A stretch of 9,062 nt of DNA from Thermoplasmatota archaeon (GCA_030595585.1 JAUVCY010000054.1:1-9062); one strand, 5' to 3'. Positions 1 through 5,860 are shown, counted from the first letter of the stretch. The notes: generated from the sequence alone by a model not told the origin. Numbers and translations are program-made.

Positions 1-495
1 CATCCCAGCGATATGCAATATGTCAACGGCCTTTCAAAGGAGATAGGGCTGAGCAATGCTACCTGTTCAAGATTATTGAATGAACTGGAGAAAGAGAACA
101 TACTTCGCCGTAAAGAGCTGGGAAGGGCTCATTACTACGAATTGATAGACAATTATATTACAAGAGAGTTGAAGAGGTTCATCCTGCTATATCGGCTCAA
201 CGAAACAGGCCTGGTAGAACGGTTAGTTGAGGAAAACCCATCACTCACGAACCTTGTACTGTATGGTAGCAGTGCCACGGGAGAGTACGAAGAGGATAGC
301 GACCTGGACCTTCTGGCCATTGTAAACAAGAAGGTTAAGATCGAACTGAACCGATATGTGGATAAAATAGGAAGGGAGATACACATCACAAGTATGAATA
401 TAGGCAGTTGGATCGCCATGAAACATGAGAACGAGGGCTTCTATCAAGAGGTAAAGATATCGGGAATATATCTACTTGGAGGGGAGCTGCCTTGA
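1..495 (+). CDS. MNT-type nucleotidyltransferase with N-terminal winged helix (5' partial)
   Basis: Likely the nucleotidyltransferase half of an MNT-HEPN toxin-antitoxin pair; in this family the MNT partner neutralises the HEPN RNase by AMPylating it. Counting from the ATG at 13, residues 1-45 look like a winged helix (LSKEIGLSNATCSRLLNELE recognition region, then an RRKELGRAHYYEL wing). Residues 82-103 carry the signature VLYGSSATGEYEEDSDLDL: glycine-serine at 85-86 and metal-binding Asp97 and Asp99. The frame is open to the left edge (HPSD precedes the ATG) and no ribosome site lies before position 13, so the real start is probably outside the window. The stop TGA (493-495) overlaps the TTG start of the HEPN fragment, which suggests translational coupling. 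The catalytic motif is intact, so the protein could still be active although its partner is broken. Family assignment is firm; role as antitoxin is inferred. Confidence 0.85.
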   Translation, partial: HPSDMQYVNGLSKEIGLSNATCSRLLNELEKENILRRKELGRAHYYELIDNYITRELKRFILLYRLNETGLVERLVEENPSLTNLVLYGSSATGEYEEDSDLDLLAIVNKKVKIELNRYVDKIGREIHITSMNIGSWIAMKHENEGFYQEVKISGIYLLGGELP

Positions 496-605
496 AATTT
501 GAGGATTGCATTAAAAGGAAACTGGTCAGGAAACACTCCTTTCCCTCGGAAACTGTGGAGAAAGAACTATCCAACGCACGAAAACATCTGAACAATGCAG
601 CCTAA
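492..605 (+). pseudogene. HEPN-domain gene fragment, truncated by a palindromic repeat
   Basis: A TTG-initiated frame overlapping the MNT stop encodes about 37 residues (KFEDCIKRKLVRKHSF at the start, then ETVEKELSNARKHLNNAA) and stops at TAA 603-605. The segment ELSNARKHLNNA resembles the first helix of HEPN proteins that follow MNT genes. A full HEPN protein is about 110-150 residues and its Rx4-6H RNase motif lies in the missing C-terminal part. The stop codon is inside the left arm of the palindrome at 598-643 (gcCTAAc), so the gene ends exactly where the repeat begins. No HEPN-like frame resumes after the repeat. This is read as a truncated remnant; a genuine short peptide cannot be excluded. 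The fragment is too short for standard ORF lists. Confidence 0.6.
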
Positions 606-643
606 CTTTAACATTCATCTTAGTTTATGTCAAAGTTAGGCTG
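598..643. repeat. attC-like palindrome 1
   Basis: Arms at 598-614 and 627-643 are 17 bp with one mismatch (position 610 against 631) and a 12-nt loop. The left box is GCCTAAC (600-606) and the right box GTTAGGC (635-641), matching integron R'' RYYYAAC and R' GTTRRRY fully. The next bases, CTTTAACA and TGTCAAAG, are the shared inner arm of the whole repeat family. It lies at the 3' end of the MNT/HEPN module and supplies the stop of the HEPN fragment. Confidence 0.85.
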
Positions 644-649
644 AATAGT

Positions 650-682
650 CCCGTGGATGTTTCGAACATCCATAGATACGGG
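650..682. repeat. Short hairpin with TCG loop
   Basis: TGGATGTT (654-661) pairs perfectly with AACATCCA (665-672) around a TCG loop. Outer bases CCCGT (650-654) and ACGGG (678-682) can pair around an unpaired TAGAT-side bulge. It is unrelated in sequence to the attC-like family and sits just after palindrome 1. It could be an RNA hairpin, a terminator element or chance; it has no poly-T tail. Confidence 0.4.
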
Positions 683-710
683 CTTGACCCATTCCTGTTT
701 GTCTCCAATC

Positions 711-752
711 TATGTAACTTTTTAATACGATAAACATATTACATAGTTACAT
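711..752 (+). promoter_or_regulatory. Promoter and probable autoregulatory operator of the AbiE pair
   Basis: A TATA-like box TTTTTAATA (719-727) is centred about 28 nt before the ATG at 751, the spacing of a leaderless archaeal transcript; no ribosome site precedes the ATG. An inverted repeat flanks the box: ATGTAAC at 712-718 and GTTACAT at 746-752, with an extra TTACAT at 739-744. AbiEi antitoxins are known to repress their own promoters through inverted repeats, so these are the likely binding sites. The operator role is inferred. Confidence 0.55.
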
Positions 753-1485
753 GAATAGTTCGGGCATCTCCAGGAGAGAATCTCAACTGATAACAGATAT
801 CGAGAAAAGGGAGATGGTGATCTTCACACCAACCGATATAAGAAGATTCCTTGAGATATCCGAGTTGAACGCAAGAAGGATAATTCAGAATATGAACAAC
901 AAGGATCTGATAACAAGAGTGGAGAGGGGAAAATACATACTGACCGAAACTTTGAATGAACTTGATGTTTACGAGATAGTATCCGATATATTCAGACCAT
1001 CATACATAGCCTTCTGGAGTGCGTTACATATTCATTCGATGACAGACCAGGTTCCCAGAACCGTTTTCCTGGCAACCACGAGAAGGAAAATAGCCCTACA
1101 TTTACAGGGGCAAACCATCAGATACGTGACAATAAAGGAGCAGATGCTTTTCGGTTACGAGAGACACGGGAAGGTGGTTGTTTCGGACCCGGAGAAGACC
1201 GTTATCGACTGCCTGAGACATCCTGAATACTCGGGAGGCGTCCCTCATATCTACCAGGCGTTATCCAAAGACCTTGACCCGGAGAAGTTGGTGGAATATT
1301 GCACAAGGACAGGTAGCTCGGCGATAGCTTCCCGCCTGGGATACATGCTTGAAAAGAAGAAAATAAATTTCAAAAAGGATAAACTGAAATGTATGGTCAC
1401 TACCTATACGAAACTGGACCAGGGATCTGAACCATCCGACCCTGACCCGGTATGGAAACTCTATGTGAACAGGGAGATAACATGA
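751..1485 (+). CDS. abiEi: AbiEi-family type IV antitoxin / transcriptional regulator
   Basis: A 244-residue antitoxin of the AbiE (type IV) system. It is thought to counteract the AbiEii nucleotidyltransferase without stable binding and to repress its own operon. Residues about 10-65 form a winged helix (IFTPTDIRRFLEISELNARR helices, wing VERGKYIL at 57-64). The C-terminal domain shows family hallmarks: PSYIAFWSALHIHSMTDQVP (84-102) and VVSDPEKTVIDCLRHPEY (143-160) followed by SGG. Length is normal for the family. The ATG at 751 fits the leaderless promoter. The stop TGA overlaps the ATG of the toxin gene (ATGA, 1482-1485), a classic coupled operon arrangement. Recognition rests on motif pattern and on the neighbouring toxin. 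Confidence 0.85.
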   Translation: MNSSGISRRESQLITDIEKREMVIFTPTDIRRFLEISELNARRIIQNMNNKDLITRVERGKYILTETLNELDVYEIVSDIFRPSYIAFWSALHIHSMTDQVPRTVFLATTRRKIALHLQGQTIRYVTIKEQMLFGYERHGKVVVSDPEKTVIDCLRHPEYSGGVPHIYQALSKDLDPEKLVEYCTRTGSSAIASRLGYMLEKKKINFKKDKLKCMVTTYTKLDQGSEPSDPDPVWKLYVNREIT

Positions 1486-2237
1486 TAACCAGAAATCAGC
1501 TAAGAGGGATACATGGGAATAACCTGCCGCTTCACATACTCGAGCAGGACTACGTTCAATCACTGTTCCTTCAAGAACTCTACAGAGATGTGGACGGACT
1601 TGTATTCAAAGGCGGTACTTTCCTCAAACACGCCCACGGACTGGACAGGTTCTCCGAGGACCTTGATTTCACCATATACCGTGAAGAGGACATAGAAACG
1701 GCGCTTACGGGTCCGGCCTCCAGGATGGGTCGTTACGGGGTGGATTCAAGACTGGACAGGATCGAACAGGACAGGCTTTCCTTCAACGCTCGGCTGAGAT
1801 ATCGGGGTCCGCTCTATGACGGATCGGAGAGATCGATGGGTTCTATCGATATAGAAATATCCAGGAGAAATGATGTCTTTCTGGATCCCGAGTGGACCAG
1901 ACTATTTTTCATTTATCCCGAGACAAGGGTGGTGAACGTTCTGGGCCTGAGGAAGGAGGAGATACTTGCTGAAAAATTACGTGCATTGAGCACAAGATGC
2001 AAGGGTCGTGACCTGTATGACGTATGGTTCCTGCTCAAACAAAAAGTGAAAACCGATATTAAATTGTTTGAACGGAAAATGAAGATAATAGAACAGGACC
2101 CAAATATCGATATCAACATTTCCGAAAAGGGATGGAAGGTTGACCTCAGCGTTCTACTGCTGAATCCACCCGAATTTAATATGGTAATGGATTACGTTAT
2201 TAAAACCCTTAAAGACAGTGGTTATGCCATTTTATGA
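1482..2237 (+). CDS. abiEii: AbiEii-family nucleotidyltransferase toxin
   Basis: The toxin of the AbiE pair; members transfer nucleotides to target RNAs (tRNA in characterised relatives) and slow growth, for example upon phage infection. Taking the ATG at 1482, the protein has 251 residues with all family motifs: KGGTFLK (43-49), FSEDLDF with Ser58, Asp60 and Asp62, a third acidic strand SIDIEIS with Asp123, AEKLRAL with Lys165, and GRDLYDVWFLL with Arg176 and Asp177. The ATG at 1482 is preferred over the in-frame ATG at 1452 because it overlaps the antitoxin stop and has GGGAG (1472-1476) just upstream. No catalytic residue is missing, so the system should be functional. About 100 bp separate it from the epimerase, which has its own ribosome site. 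Confidence 0.9.
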   Translation: MITRNQLRGIHGNNLPLHILEQDYVQSLFLQELYRDVDGLVFKGGTFLKHAHGLDRFSEDLDFTIYREEDIETALTGPASRMGRYGVDSRLDRIEQDRLSFNARLRYRGPLYDGSERSMGSIDIEISRRNDVFLDPEWTRLFFIYPETRVVNVLGLRKEEILAEKLRALSTRCKGRDLYDVWFLLKQKVKTDIKLFERKMKIIEQDPNIDINISEKGWKVDLSVLLLNPPEFNMVMDYVIKTLKDSGYAIL

Positions 2238-2290
2238 TATTATACAGAACGGTCTCCACGAAACATTCAAAACAAATATTATTCTCAAAG

Positions 2291-2331
2291 TAAAAATATC
2301 CTTAATGTAATACACTTTAACTTACAAGAGG
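2291..2331 (+). promoter_or_regulatory. Putative promoter and ribosome site of the epimerase gene
   Basis: An A/T-rich box TAAAAATA (2291-2298) lies about 41-48 nt before the ATG at 2339. GAGG (2328-2331) sits 7 nt before the start. This suggests a short leader and independent transcription from the AbiE genes. The TATA assignment is tentative in a generally AT-rich spacer. Confidence 0.35.
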
Positions 2332-2338
2332 AATAGAG

Positions 2339-3313
2339 ATGAATAGAACCGTTTTGGTAACAGGTGGAGCCGGGTTCATAGGATCGAACCTGGTGGACGT
2401 GCTTCTGGAAAGAGGATACCAGGTATCTATTCTGGACGATCTATCCACAGGGAGCACCCGCAACATCTCCCATAACCTCGGGAACCCCAGGCTTTCGTTC
2501 ATTGAAAAGGACATCAACGATATCTCACCTGTTGACCTTCAAGGGGTGGACGCCGTCTTCCACCTAGCAGCCAGGGTCAACGTCGTTGACTCCATCGCAG
2601 ACCCCATGGAGGATGCCAGGGTGAACTACAACGGTACCCTGAACGTCCTTGAGAGGTGCAGGGAGGCGGGGATCAAGAAGGTACTGTTCACCTCCTCGGC
2701 CGCCGTCTACGGGGACGTAGAGGAAGTACCCACAACGGAGGATGCCAGCAAGGAACCCCTCTCTCCCTACGGGAACCACAAGTACGCCTCCGGCAATCTC
2801 CTGAGATTGTACAACCAGATCCACGGAATGAAGAATGTCATATTCAGGCTGTTCAACGTGTACGGCCCCCGCCAGGACCCATCCAATCCATATTCGGGAG
2901 TGATATCCAAGTTCATGGAATGGGCATCAAAGGACCAGGAGCTGACGATATTCGGGGACGGAGGGCAGACCAGGGATTTCGTCTACGTGAAGGACGTTGC
3001 AGCTTCCCTGATAATGGCATACGAGAAAGACATCGAGGGGACGTTCAACGTGGGAACGGGATCGGAGACCTCACTGGATCACCTCGCAAACACCGTAATT
3101 GACGTCACCGGATCGAAAAGCAGTATCGTTCACAGGGAGAAGAGGGCGGGGGAGATCTACAGGTCGTGCTGTTTGAATAAAAAACTAAAAAGTTCCCTTG
3201 GCTGGGCCCCGGACACATCTATAAAAGAGGGGCTGAGCAAATACCACCTAACTTTGACATTTAATTACACACGGGTGTCAAAGTTGGGATACCGGGATAC
3301 CCTGGATAAGTAA
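2339..3313 (+). CDS. NAD-dependent NDP-sugar epimerase/dehydratase (UDP-glucose 4-epimerase-like, extended SDR)
   Basis: A cytoplasmic nucleotide-sugar epimerase or dehydratase that would supply activated sugars for surface glycans or protein glycosylation. The 324-residue protein has the Rossmann NAD site GGAGFIG (9-15), Asp33/Asp34 after strand 2, FHLAARV (74-80), FTSSAAVYG (117-125), catalytic Tyr144 and Lys148 (YGNHK, where YGASK is usual), FNVYGPRQDP (172-181) and RDFVYVKD (212-219). The substrate cannot be told from sequence. The C-terminal LGWAPDTSIKEGLSKY (287-302) is the usual family ending. The last 22 residues (303-324) are instead encoded by the palindrome at 3246-3289 and the DNA beyond it, so the natural tail has been replaced. 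The core domain is complete and probably active. Base composition is visibly more GC-rich than the toxin-antitoxin genes before it. Confidence 0.88.
   Translation: MNRTVLVTGGAGFIGSNLVDVLLERGYQVSILDDLSTGSTRNISHNLGNPRLSFIEKDINDISPVDLQGVDAVFHLAARVNVVDSIADPMEDARVNYNGTLNVLERCREAGIKKVLFTSSAAVYGDVEEVPTTEDASKEPLSPYGNHKYASGNLLRLYNQIHGMKNVIFRLFNVYGPRQDPSNPYSGVISKFMEWASKDQELTIFGDGGQTRDFVYVKDVAASLIMAYEKDIEGTFNVGTGSETSLDHLANTVIDVTGSKSSIVHREKRAGEIYRSCCLNKKLKSSLGWAPDTSIKEGLSKYHLTLTFNYTRVSKLGYRDTLDK
3246..3289. repeat. attC-like palindrome 2, inside the epimerase 3' end
   Basis: Arms CCTAACTTTGACA (3247-3259) and TGTCAAAGTTGGG (3276-3288) differ by one G-T type mismatch; the loop is 16 nt. The left box is ACCTAAC (fits RYYYAAC); the right box GTTGGGA fits GTTRRRY except the last base. 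The element is translated in the epimerase frame. ATACC occurs on both sides (3241-3245 and 3289-3293), a possible short duplication. Confidence 0.8.
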
Positions 3314-3481
3314 TTGGATCCCATACCACTCTTGAAAAAGAATAATAGCATGATACCTTCCTCCAAACTTCACTCAGGATTAAATAGCGATAGATCATTT
3401 AAGAGAGTGTTGAATATGTTCTCTGTTTGCGAATTTCCCGAAAGGTAGAGAGATGTTCAAGAACGTCCGGGAATGAGCATC

Positions 3482-3486
3482 GGAGG
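3482..3486 (+). promoter_or_regulatory. Ribosome site that selects the GTG start at 3492
   Basis: GGAGG is 5 nt before GTG 3492. The alternative ATG at 3501 has only GAGG at 3494-3497, 3 nt upstream, which is too close. The GTG start is therefore preferred, adding three residues. Confidence 0.5.
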
Positions 3487-3491
3487 GATCG

Positions 3492-3995
3492 GTGAGGTCA
3501 ATGTACTATTATGAGCTTTTTGAGGCTTTGTACAGGGATAAGGTGAATTATCTGTTGGTGGGGGGACTTGCGGTGAACCTCTACGGCGTACCCAGGGTGA
3601 CACAGGATATTGATCTCATCATCTCCACGGACAGGAAGAACGTTCTGGCCATTGTAAAGGTACTAAAAGACCTGGGGTATGTTCCCAGACTTCCCGTCAA
3701 GGCGAAAGATCTCGCAGACAAAGAGAAGGTCCGCGACTGGATCGATAACCGTAACCTGAAAGCCTTCAGTTTCTATCACGGGACAGATCAGTTCAAGGTG
3801 GTTGATATCCTGCTCGATCACCCGCTTGATTTCAAAGGGGCGCGACAGAGAAGGAGCGTCAAGAGCGCAAAGGATATCGAGATCTATCTCGCATCCATGG
3901 ATGACCTGATCAGGATGAAAGAGTACAGCGGTAGGGCTCAGGATATCAGCGATGTAGAGATGCTGAGAAAGGTAAAAGATCTCCAGAAGGAGTGA
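3492..3995 (+). CDS. AbiEii-like / DUF6036-type nucleotidyltransferase
   Basis: A 167-residue nucleotidyltransferase-fold protein, probably the catalytic (toxin-like) half of a small two-gene module. Motifs: LVGGLAVNLYG (22-32) with the paired glycines, TQDIDLI with metal ligands Asp39 and Asp41, a third Asp105 in FKVVDILLD, and the C-terminal helix MKEYSGRAQDISDVEML (142-158) with Lys143, Arg148 and Asp151, the arrangement typical of AbiEii-related enzymes. It is shorter than the AbiEii at 1482-2237 and not a copy of it. A GTG start with GGAGG at 3482 is preferred. The following 57-aa gene starts 4 nt after its stop and shares an operon. No DNA-binding antitoxin precedes it, unlike AbiE. Biochemical target unknown. 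Confidence 0.75.
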   Translation: MRSMYYYELFEALYRDKVNYLLVGGLAVNLYGVPRVTQDIDLIISTDRKNVLAIVKVLKDLGYVPRLPVKAKDLADKEKVRDWIDNRNLKAFSFYHGTDQFKVVDILLDHPLDFKGARQRRSVKSAKDIEIYLASMDDLIRMKEYSGRAQDISDVEMLRKVKDLQKE

Positions 3996-3999
3996 GTGA

Positions 4000-4173
4000 A
4001 TGAGCGTTGGGTATTCCTATACGATAGAGGATGATAAGATCAGGGAGTACATGAGTCTATCCACGGAAGATAGGCTGAAATGGCTTCAGGAGATCAACGA
4101 ATTCACCAATCTTGTACTTACGGCGAAGGATAGAGAGATAAGGAAAAAGCTGAGAAATGATCCCGTTGTATAG
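4000..4173 (+). CDS. 57-residue partner of the nucleotidyltransferase (putative antitoxin)
   Basis: A small ORF missed by length cut-offs. It starts at ATG 4000 with GGAG (3989-3992) 7 nt upstream and only 4 nt after the nucleotidyltransferase stop. The protein begins MSVGYSYTIEDDKIREYMSL and continues with EDRLKWLQEINEFTNLVL (23-40), then a basic tail DREIRKKLRND. It is predicted mostly helical and amphipathic. Short genes with a DDKIREY-LS-EERLKWLEE-N-F pattern commonly follow stand-alone nucleotidyltransferases of this kind, from general memory of such operons. An antitoxin or accessory role is inferred from size, charge and coupling; no catalytic motif is visible. Confidence 0.65.
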   Translation: MSVGYSYTIEDDKIREYMSLSTEDRLKWLQEINEFTNLVLTAKDREIRKKLRNDPVV

Positions 4174-4190
4174 TATATACCACAATATGA

Positions 4191-4205
4191 GTGTCAGAGT
4201 TAGGA
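4191..4205. repeat. Solitary right half of an attC-like palindrome
   Basis: GTGTCAGAGTTAGG (4191-4204) matches the right arm of the repeat family with one change (G for A at 4197) and the R' box GTTAGGA (4199-4205). No left arm lies upstream; the 57-aa gene ends 17 nt before it. It can pair only with the left arm of the next palindrome (4307-4320), facing it across about 100 bp. Confidence 0.6.
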
Positions 4206-4305
4206 TGGAAACTATTATTTACGAGATGTAAATACATTGTTTACATTACATTAACAAATTGTTTATTCTATGTAAACGACCAATGAGGTGTCGATAATAT
4301 CTCCA
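4206..4305. promoter_or_regulatory. Gene-less AT-rich segment with TTACAT/ATGTAA motif cluster
   Basis: Between the half site and palindrome 4 there is no credible gene, and the longer gap 4174-4558 holds only this segment, the repeats, a T-tract and a promoter. The segment has ATGTAA at 4226-4231, TTACAT at 4241-4246 and 4246-4251, and ATGTAA at 4270-4275. GTTTACAT (4239-4246) and ATGTAAAC (4270-4277) form a perfect 8-bp inverted repeat. The hexamers are the same as those at the AbiE promoter (711-752). It may be a remnant promoter/operator of a lost toxin-antitoxin gene. Confidence 0.4.
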
Positions 4306-4350
4306 GCCTAACTTTGACACATAATTATACTTATATGTCAAAGTTGGGGC
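4306..4350. repeat. attC-like palindrome 4
   Basis: Arms CCTAACTTTGACA (4307-4319) and TGTCAAAGTTGGG (4336-4348) pair with one G-T type mismatch around an AT-rich 16-nt loop. The left box is GCCTAAC (4306-4312); the right box GTTGGGG carries an extra G before the C at 4350. CTCCAG lies on both sides (4301-4306 and 4350-4355), which could be a 6-bp target duplication or chance. Confidence 0.8.
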
Positions 4351-4410
4351 TCCAGATAACATTTATTTTATAGTTTGAGGAATATAGAGCTCACGAGACT
4401 GGCATCTGGG

Positions 4411-4437
4411 TTTTTTTTCTATGCAACGCAAAAAAAC
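4411..4437. terminator. Possible bidirectional oligo-T terminator
   Basis: A run of eight T (4411-4418) and, 12 nt later, a run of seven A (4431-4437) could pair as a weak hairpin. Archaeal termination relies on oligo-T, so the run would stop transcripts arriving from the left on the plus strand and from the right on the minus strand. It lies between two gene modules. The assignment is only by composition. Confidence 0.35.
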
Positions 4438-4513
4438 GCACTCAACCAGGTGCCTCTCACTCTTCTTGTTCAACTCTATCGGTCAAGGGAAGATATGCTC
4501 CCGGTCCATCAGG

Positions 4514-4554
4514 TAATATTAATAATGGGATACCCGAATAACGAGGAAGGGGAG
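4514..4554 (+). promoter_or_regulatory. Putative promoter and ribosome site of the transglutaminase-like gene
   Basis: TAATATTAATAAT (4514-4526) is a TATA-like box with GGGGAG (4549-4554) 4 nt before ATG 4559. Box-to-start spacing of about 35-40 nt allows a short leader that contains the ribosome site. Confidence 0.4.
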
Positions 4555-4558
4555 ATCG

Positions 4559-5860
4559 ATGAGAAAATGCAGACATACCACTCTTTTCATGGCGATCCTC
4601 CTCACCATGCTGATACCCATCTTCCCGGCAAACGCGGTGGGAAGCTCCCACACCACAGATAGCAGCCATGGATCGGACCGATACGATCTCTATCGGGAGT
4701 TCCCCGAGCATACTGACGTCACCATCAACTTCTCCTACCAATTTGAGGTGACCGGAGGATCCGCAGACGTCGATCTCAACGTCGCCATTCCTTTCGACAT
4801 ACCCCTCTCAACGTACGAAAGTTCACTCATTGTACAGGACGTTACCGACGTTCATCTATCCACCGTGAACATCGGGGAAAACGTATACGAACCGCTGCCG
4901 TATGAAGACCACAACACGCACATGAACCAGATCTCCGGGTGGAGGTTAACGGACATAAGGGGCGACATATCGATCGAAGCGGAGTTCAGCGCGAGGCTGT
5001 ACTATCAGAAGTGGAACGTCAACACCACGGACTCCGGCACCACCGCAGATATCACCTCACCCTACAAAGATCTCTACCTGGACGACGAATGGGAGGTCGA
5101 CCAAGACGACGACGGGATACCGGAACAATACCGATATCATCCCGGCTCACCCATCATACAGAGAACTGCATACGCCCTCACGGACCAGGAGCCCACGGTG
5201 CTGGGAAAGGTCAGGGCGATCTACGACTGGATGAGACAGCATTTCAATACCACAGCAGATGACCAGAGGGTTATCGACAAGATCAAGTACGGCGCCTATC
5301 CGAAATGGCCGGAAGGGTGCATTGCGGACTGGTACGGGGACAACGACGACCAATCCCTGTTGATGGCCTCCATGCTCAGGGCGGTTGGGATCCCCGCCTG
5401 GCTCGAGCTGGGATATCGCTACGATCGATCTATAGAGCAGTGGTTCGGCCACGGCTGGCTCAACGTCGTCATACCAGTTAGGTCGGGGTGGGAATTCCAC
5501 CAGGTGGTCGCCCCGATAGATATCGTGCACCAGGAGTTTCTCACCAGGGACCCGTACCGGATCACCGAGTGGGTCGACAACGGCACGTCGTTCACGAACG
5601 AAAAAGGTGAGCTCACCTTTAACCTGGACCACTACTACAACTTCTTCTCCGAAACGTCCGGACCACAGGTCATGGTGTTTCTGGGTCCCACAACGATAAC
5701 AACGCCCGGGTTCGAGGAGTACGGGTACGTTCGCGATTACTATGATCATATTGGAGAACAGGGCGATGATGATTCCAGCCTTCCCCTCCCAAACCCAATT
5801 CTGCTGGTCCCACTTCTATTCCTTATGGCGCTCCCCGCCATCAGGTCAAGGCGAAGGTGA
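4559..5860 (+). CDS. Secreted, membrane-anchored transglutaminase-fold protein with Asn at the catalytic Cys position
   Basis: A 433-residue extracytoplasmic protein. Residues 1-26 are a signal peptide (basic start, hydrophobic FMAILLTMLIPIF, cleavage after PANA). Residues 50-150 are beta-rich, DQDDDGIPEQY (181-191) resembles a calcium-binding loop, and 205-340 match the transglutaminase core. The helix GDNDDQSLLMASMLRAVGIP (260-279) aligns with the family pattern G-D-C-x-D...LLRAxGIPA, but Asn262 stands where the nucleophilic Cys belongs, 12 residues before Arg274. The His (GHGWLNV, His298) and Asp (APIDIVHQ, Asp321) positions are kept. The nearest Cys is Cys254, eight residues upstream. The tail SLPLPNPILLVPLLFLMALP then AIRSRRR (407-433) is a C-terminal membrane anchor or sorting-type signal. 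It is probably a non-enzymatic binding fold, unless Cys254 substitutes. The start is supported by GGGGAG. Confidence 0.8.
   Translation: MRKCRHTTLFMAILLTMLIPIFPANAVGSSHTTDSSHGSDRYDLYREFPEHTDVTINFSYQFEVTGGSADVDLNVAIPFDIPLSTYESSLIVQDVTDVHLSTVNIGENVYEPLPYEDHNTHMNQISGWRLTDIRGDISIEAEFSARLYYQKWNVNTTDSGTTADITSPYKDLYLDDEWEVDQDDDGIPEQYRYHPGSPIIQRTAYALTDQEPTVLGKVRAIYDWMRQHFNTTADDQRVIDKIKYGAYPKWPEGCIADWYGDNDDQSLLMASMLRAVGIPAWLELGYRYDRSIEQWFGHGWLNVVIPVRSGWEFHQVVAPIDIVHQEFLTRDPYRITEWVDNGTSFTNEKGELTFNLDHYYNFFSETSGPQVMVFLGPTTITTPGFEEYGYVRDYYDHIGEQGDDDSSLPLPNPILLVPLLFLMALPAIRSRRR

Noticed and set aside
1452..1481. Longer AbiEii start at ATG 1452
   Set aside because: It would overlap the antitoxin by 34 bp and add ten residues absent from the family pattern; ATG 1482 has the ATGA overlap and a GGGAG site.
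2656..3102. A 148-codon plus-strand frame inside the epimerase
   Set aside because: It is Gly/Arg-rich, a frame-shifted reading of a well-supported Rossmann enzyme.
3286..3301. Tandem GGGATACC twice at the end of palindrome 2
   Set aside because: Only two short units; could reflect the duplication noted beside the element but is not enough to call a separate repeat.
3416..3476. Two tiny ORFs (10 and 7 codons) before the nucleotidyltransferase, the second in frame with it but ended by TGA 3474-3476
   Set aside because: Too short to support as genes; a leader peptide or nonsense-shortened N-terminus is possible but the enzyme motif set is complete from GTG 3492.
4375..4662. A 95-codon plus-strand frame before and overlapping the transglutaminase-like gene
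   Set aside because: It starts at a TTG without a ribosome site, runs through the T8/A7 tracts, and its second half is an out-of-frame reading of the signal-peptide region; composition is not protein-like.
5147..5749. A 200-codon minus-strand frame inside the transglutaminase-like gene
   Set aside because: It is an antisense shadow of a gene with clear signal peptide, domain and anchor on the plus strand.
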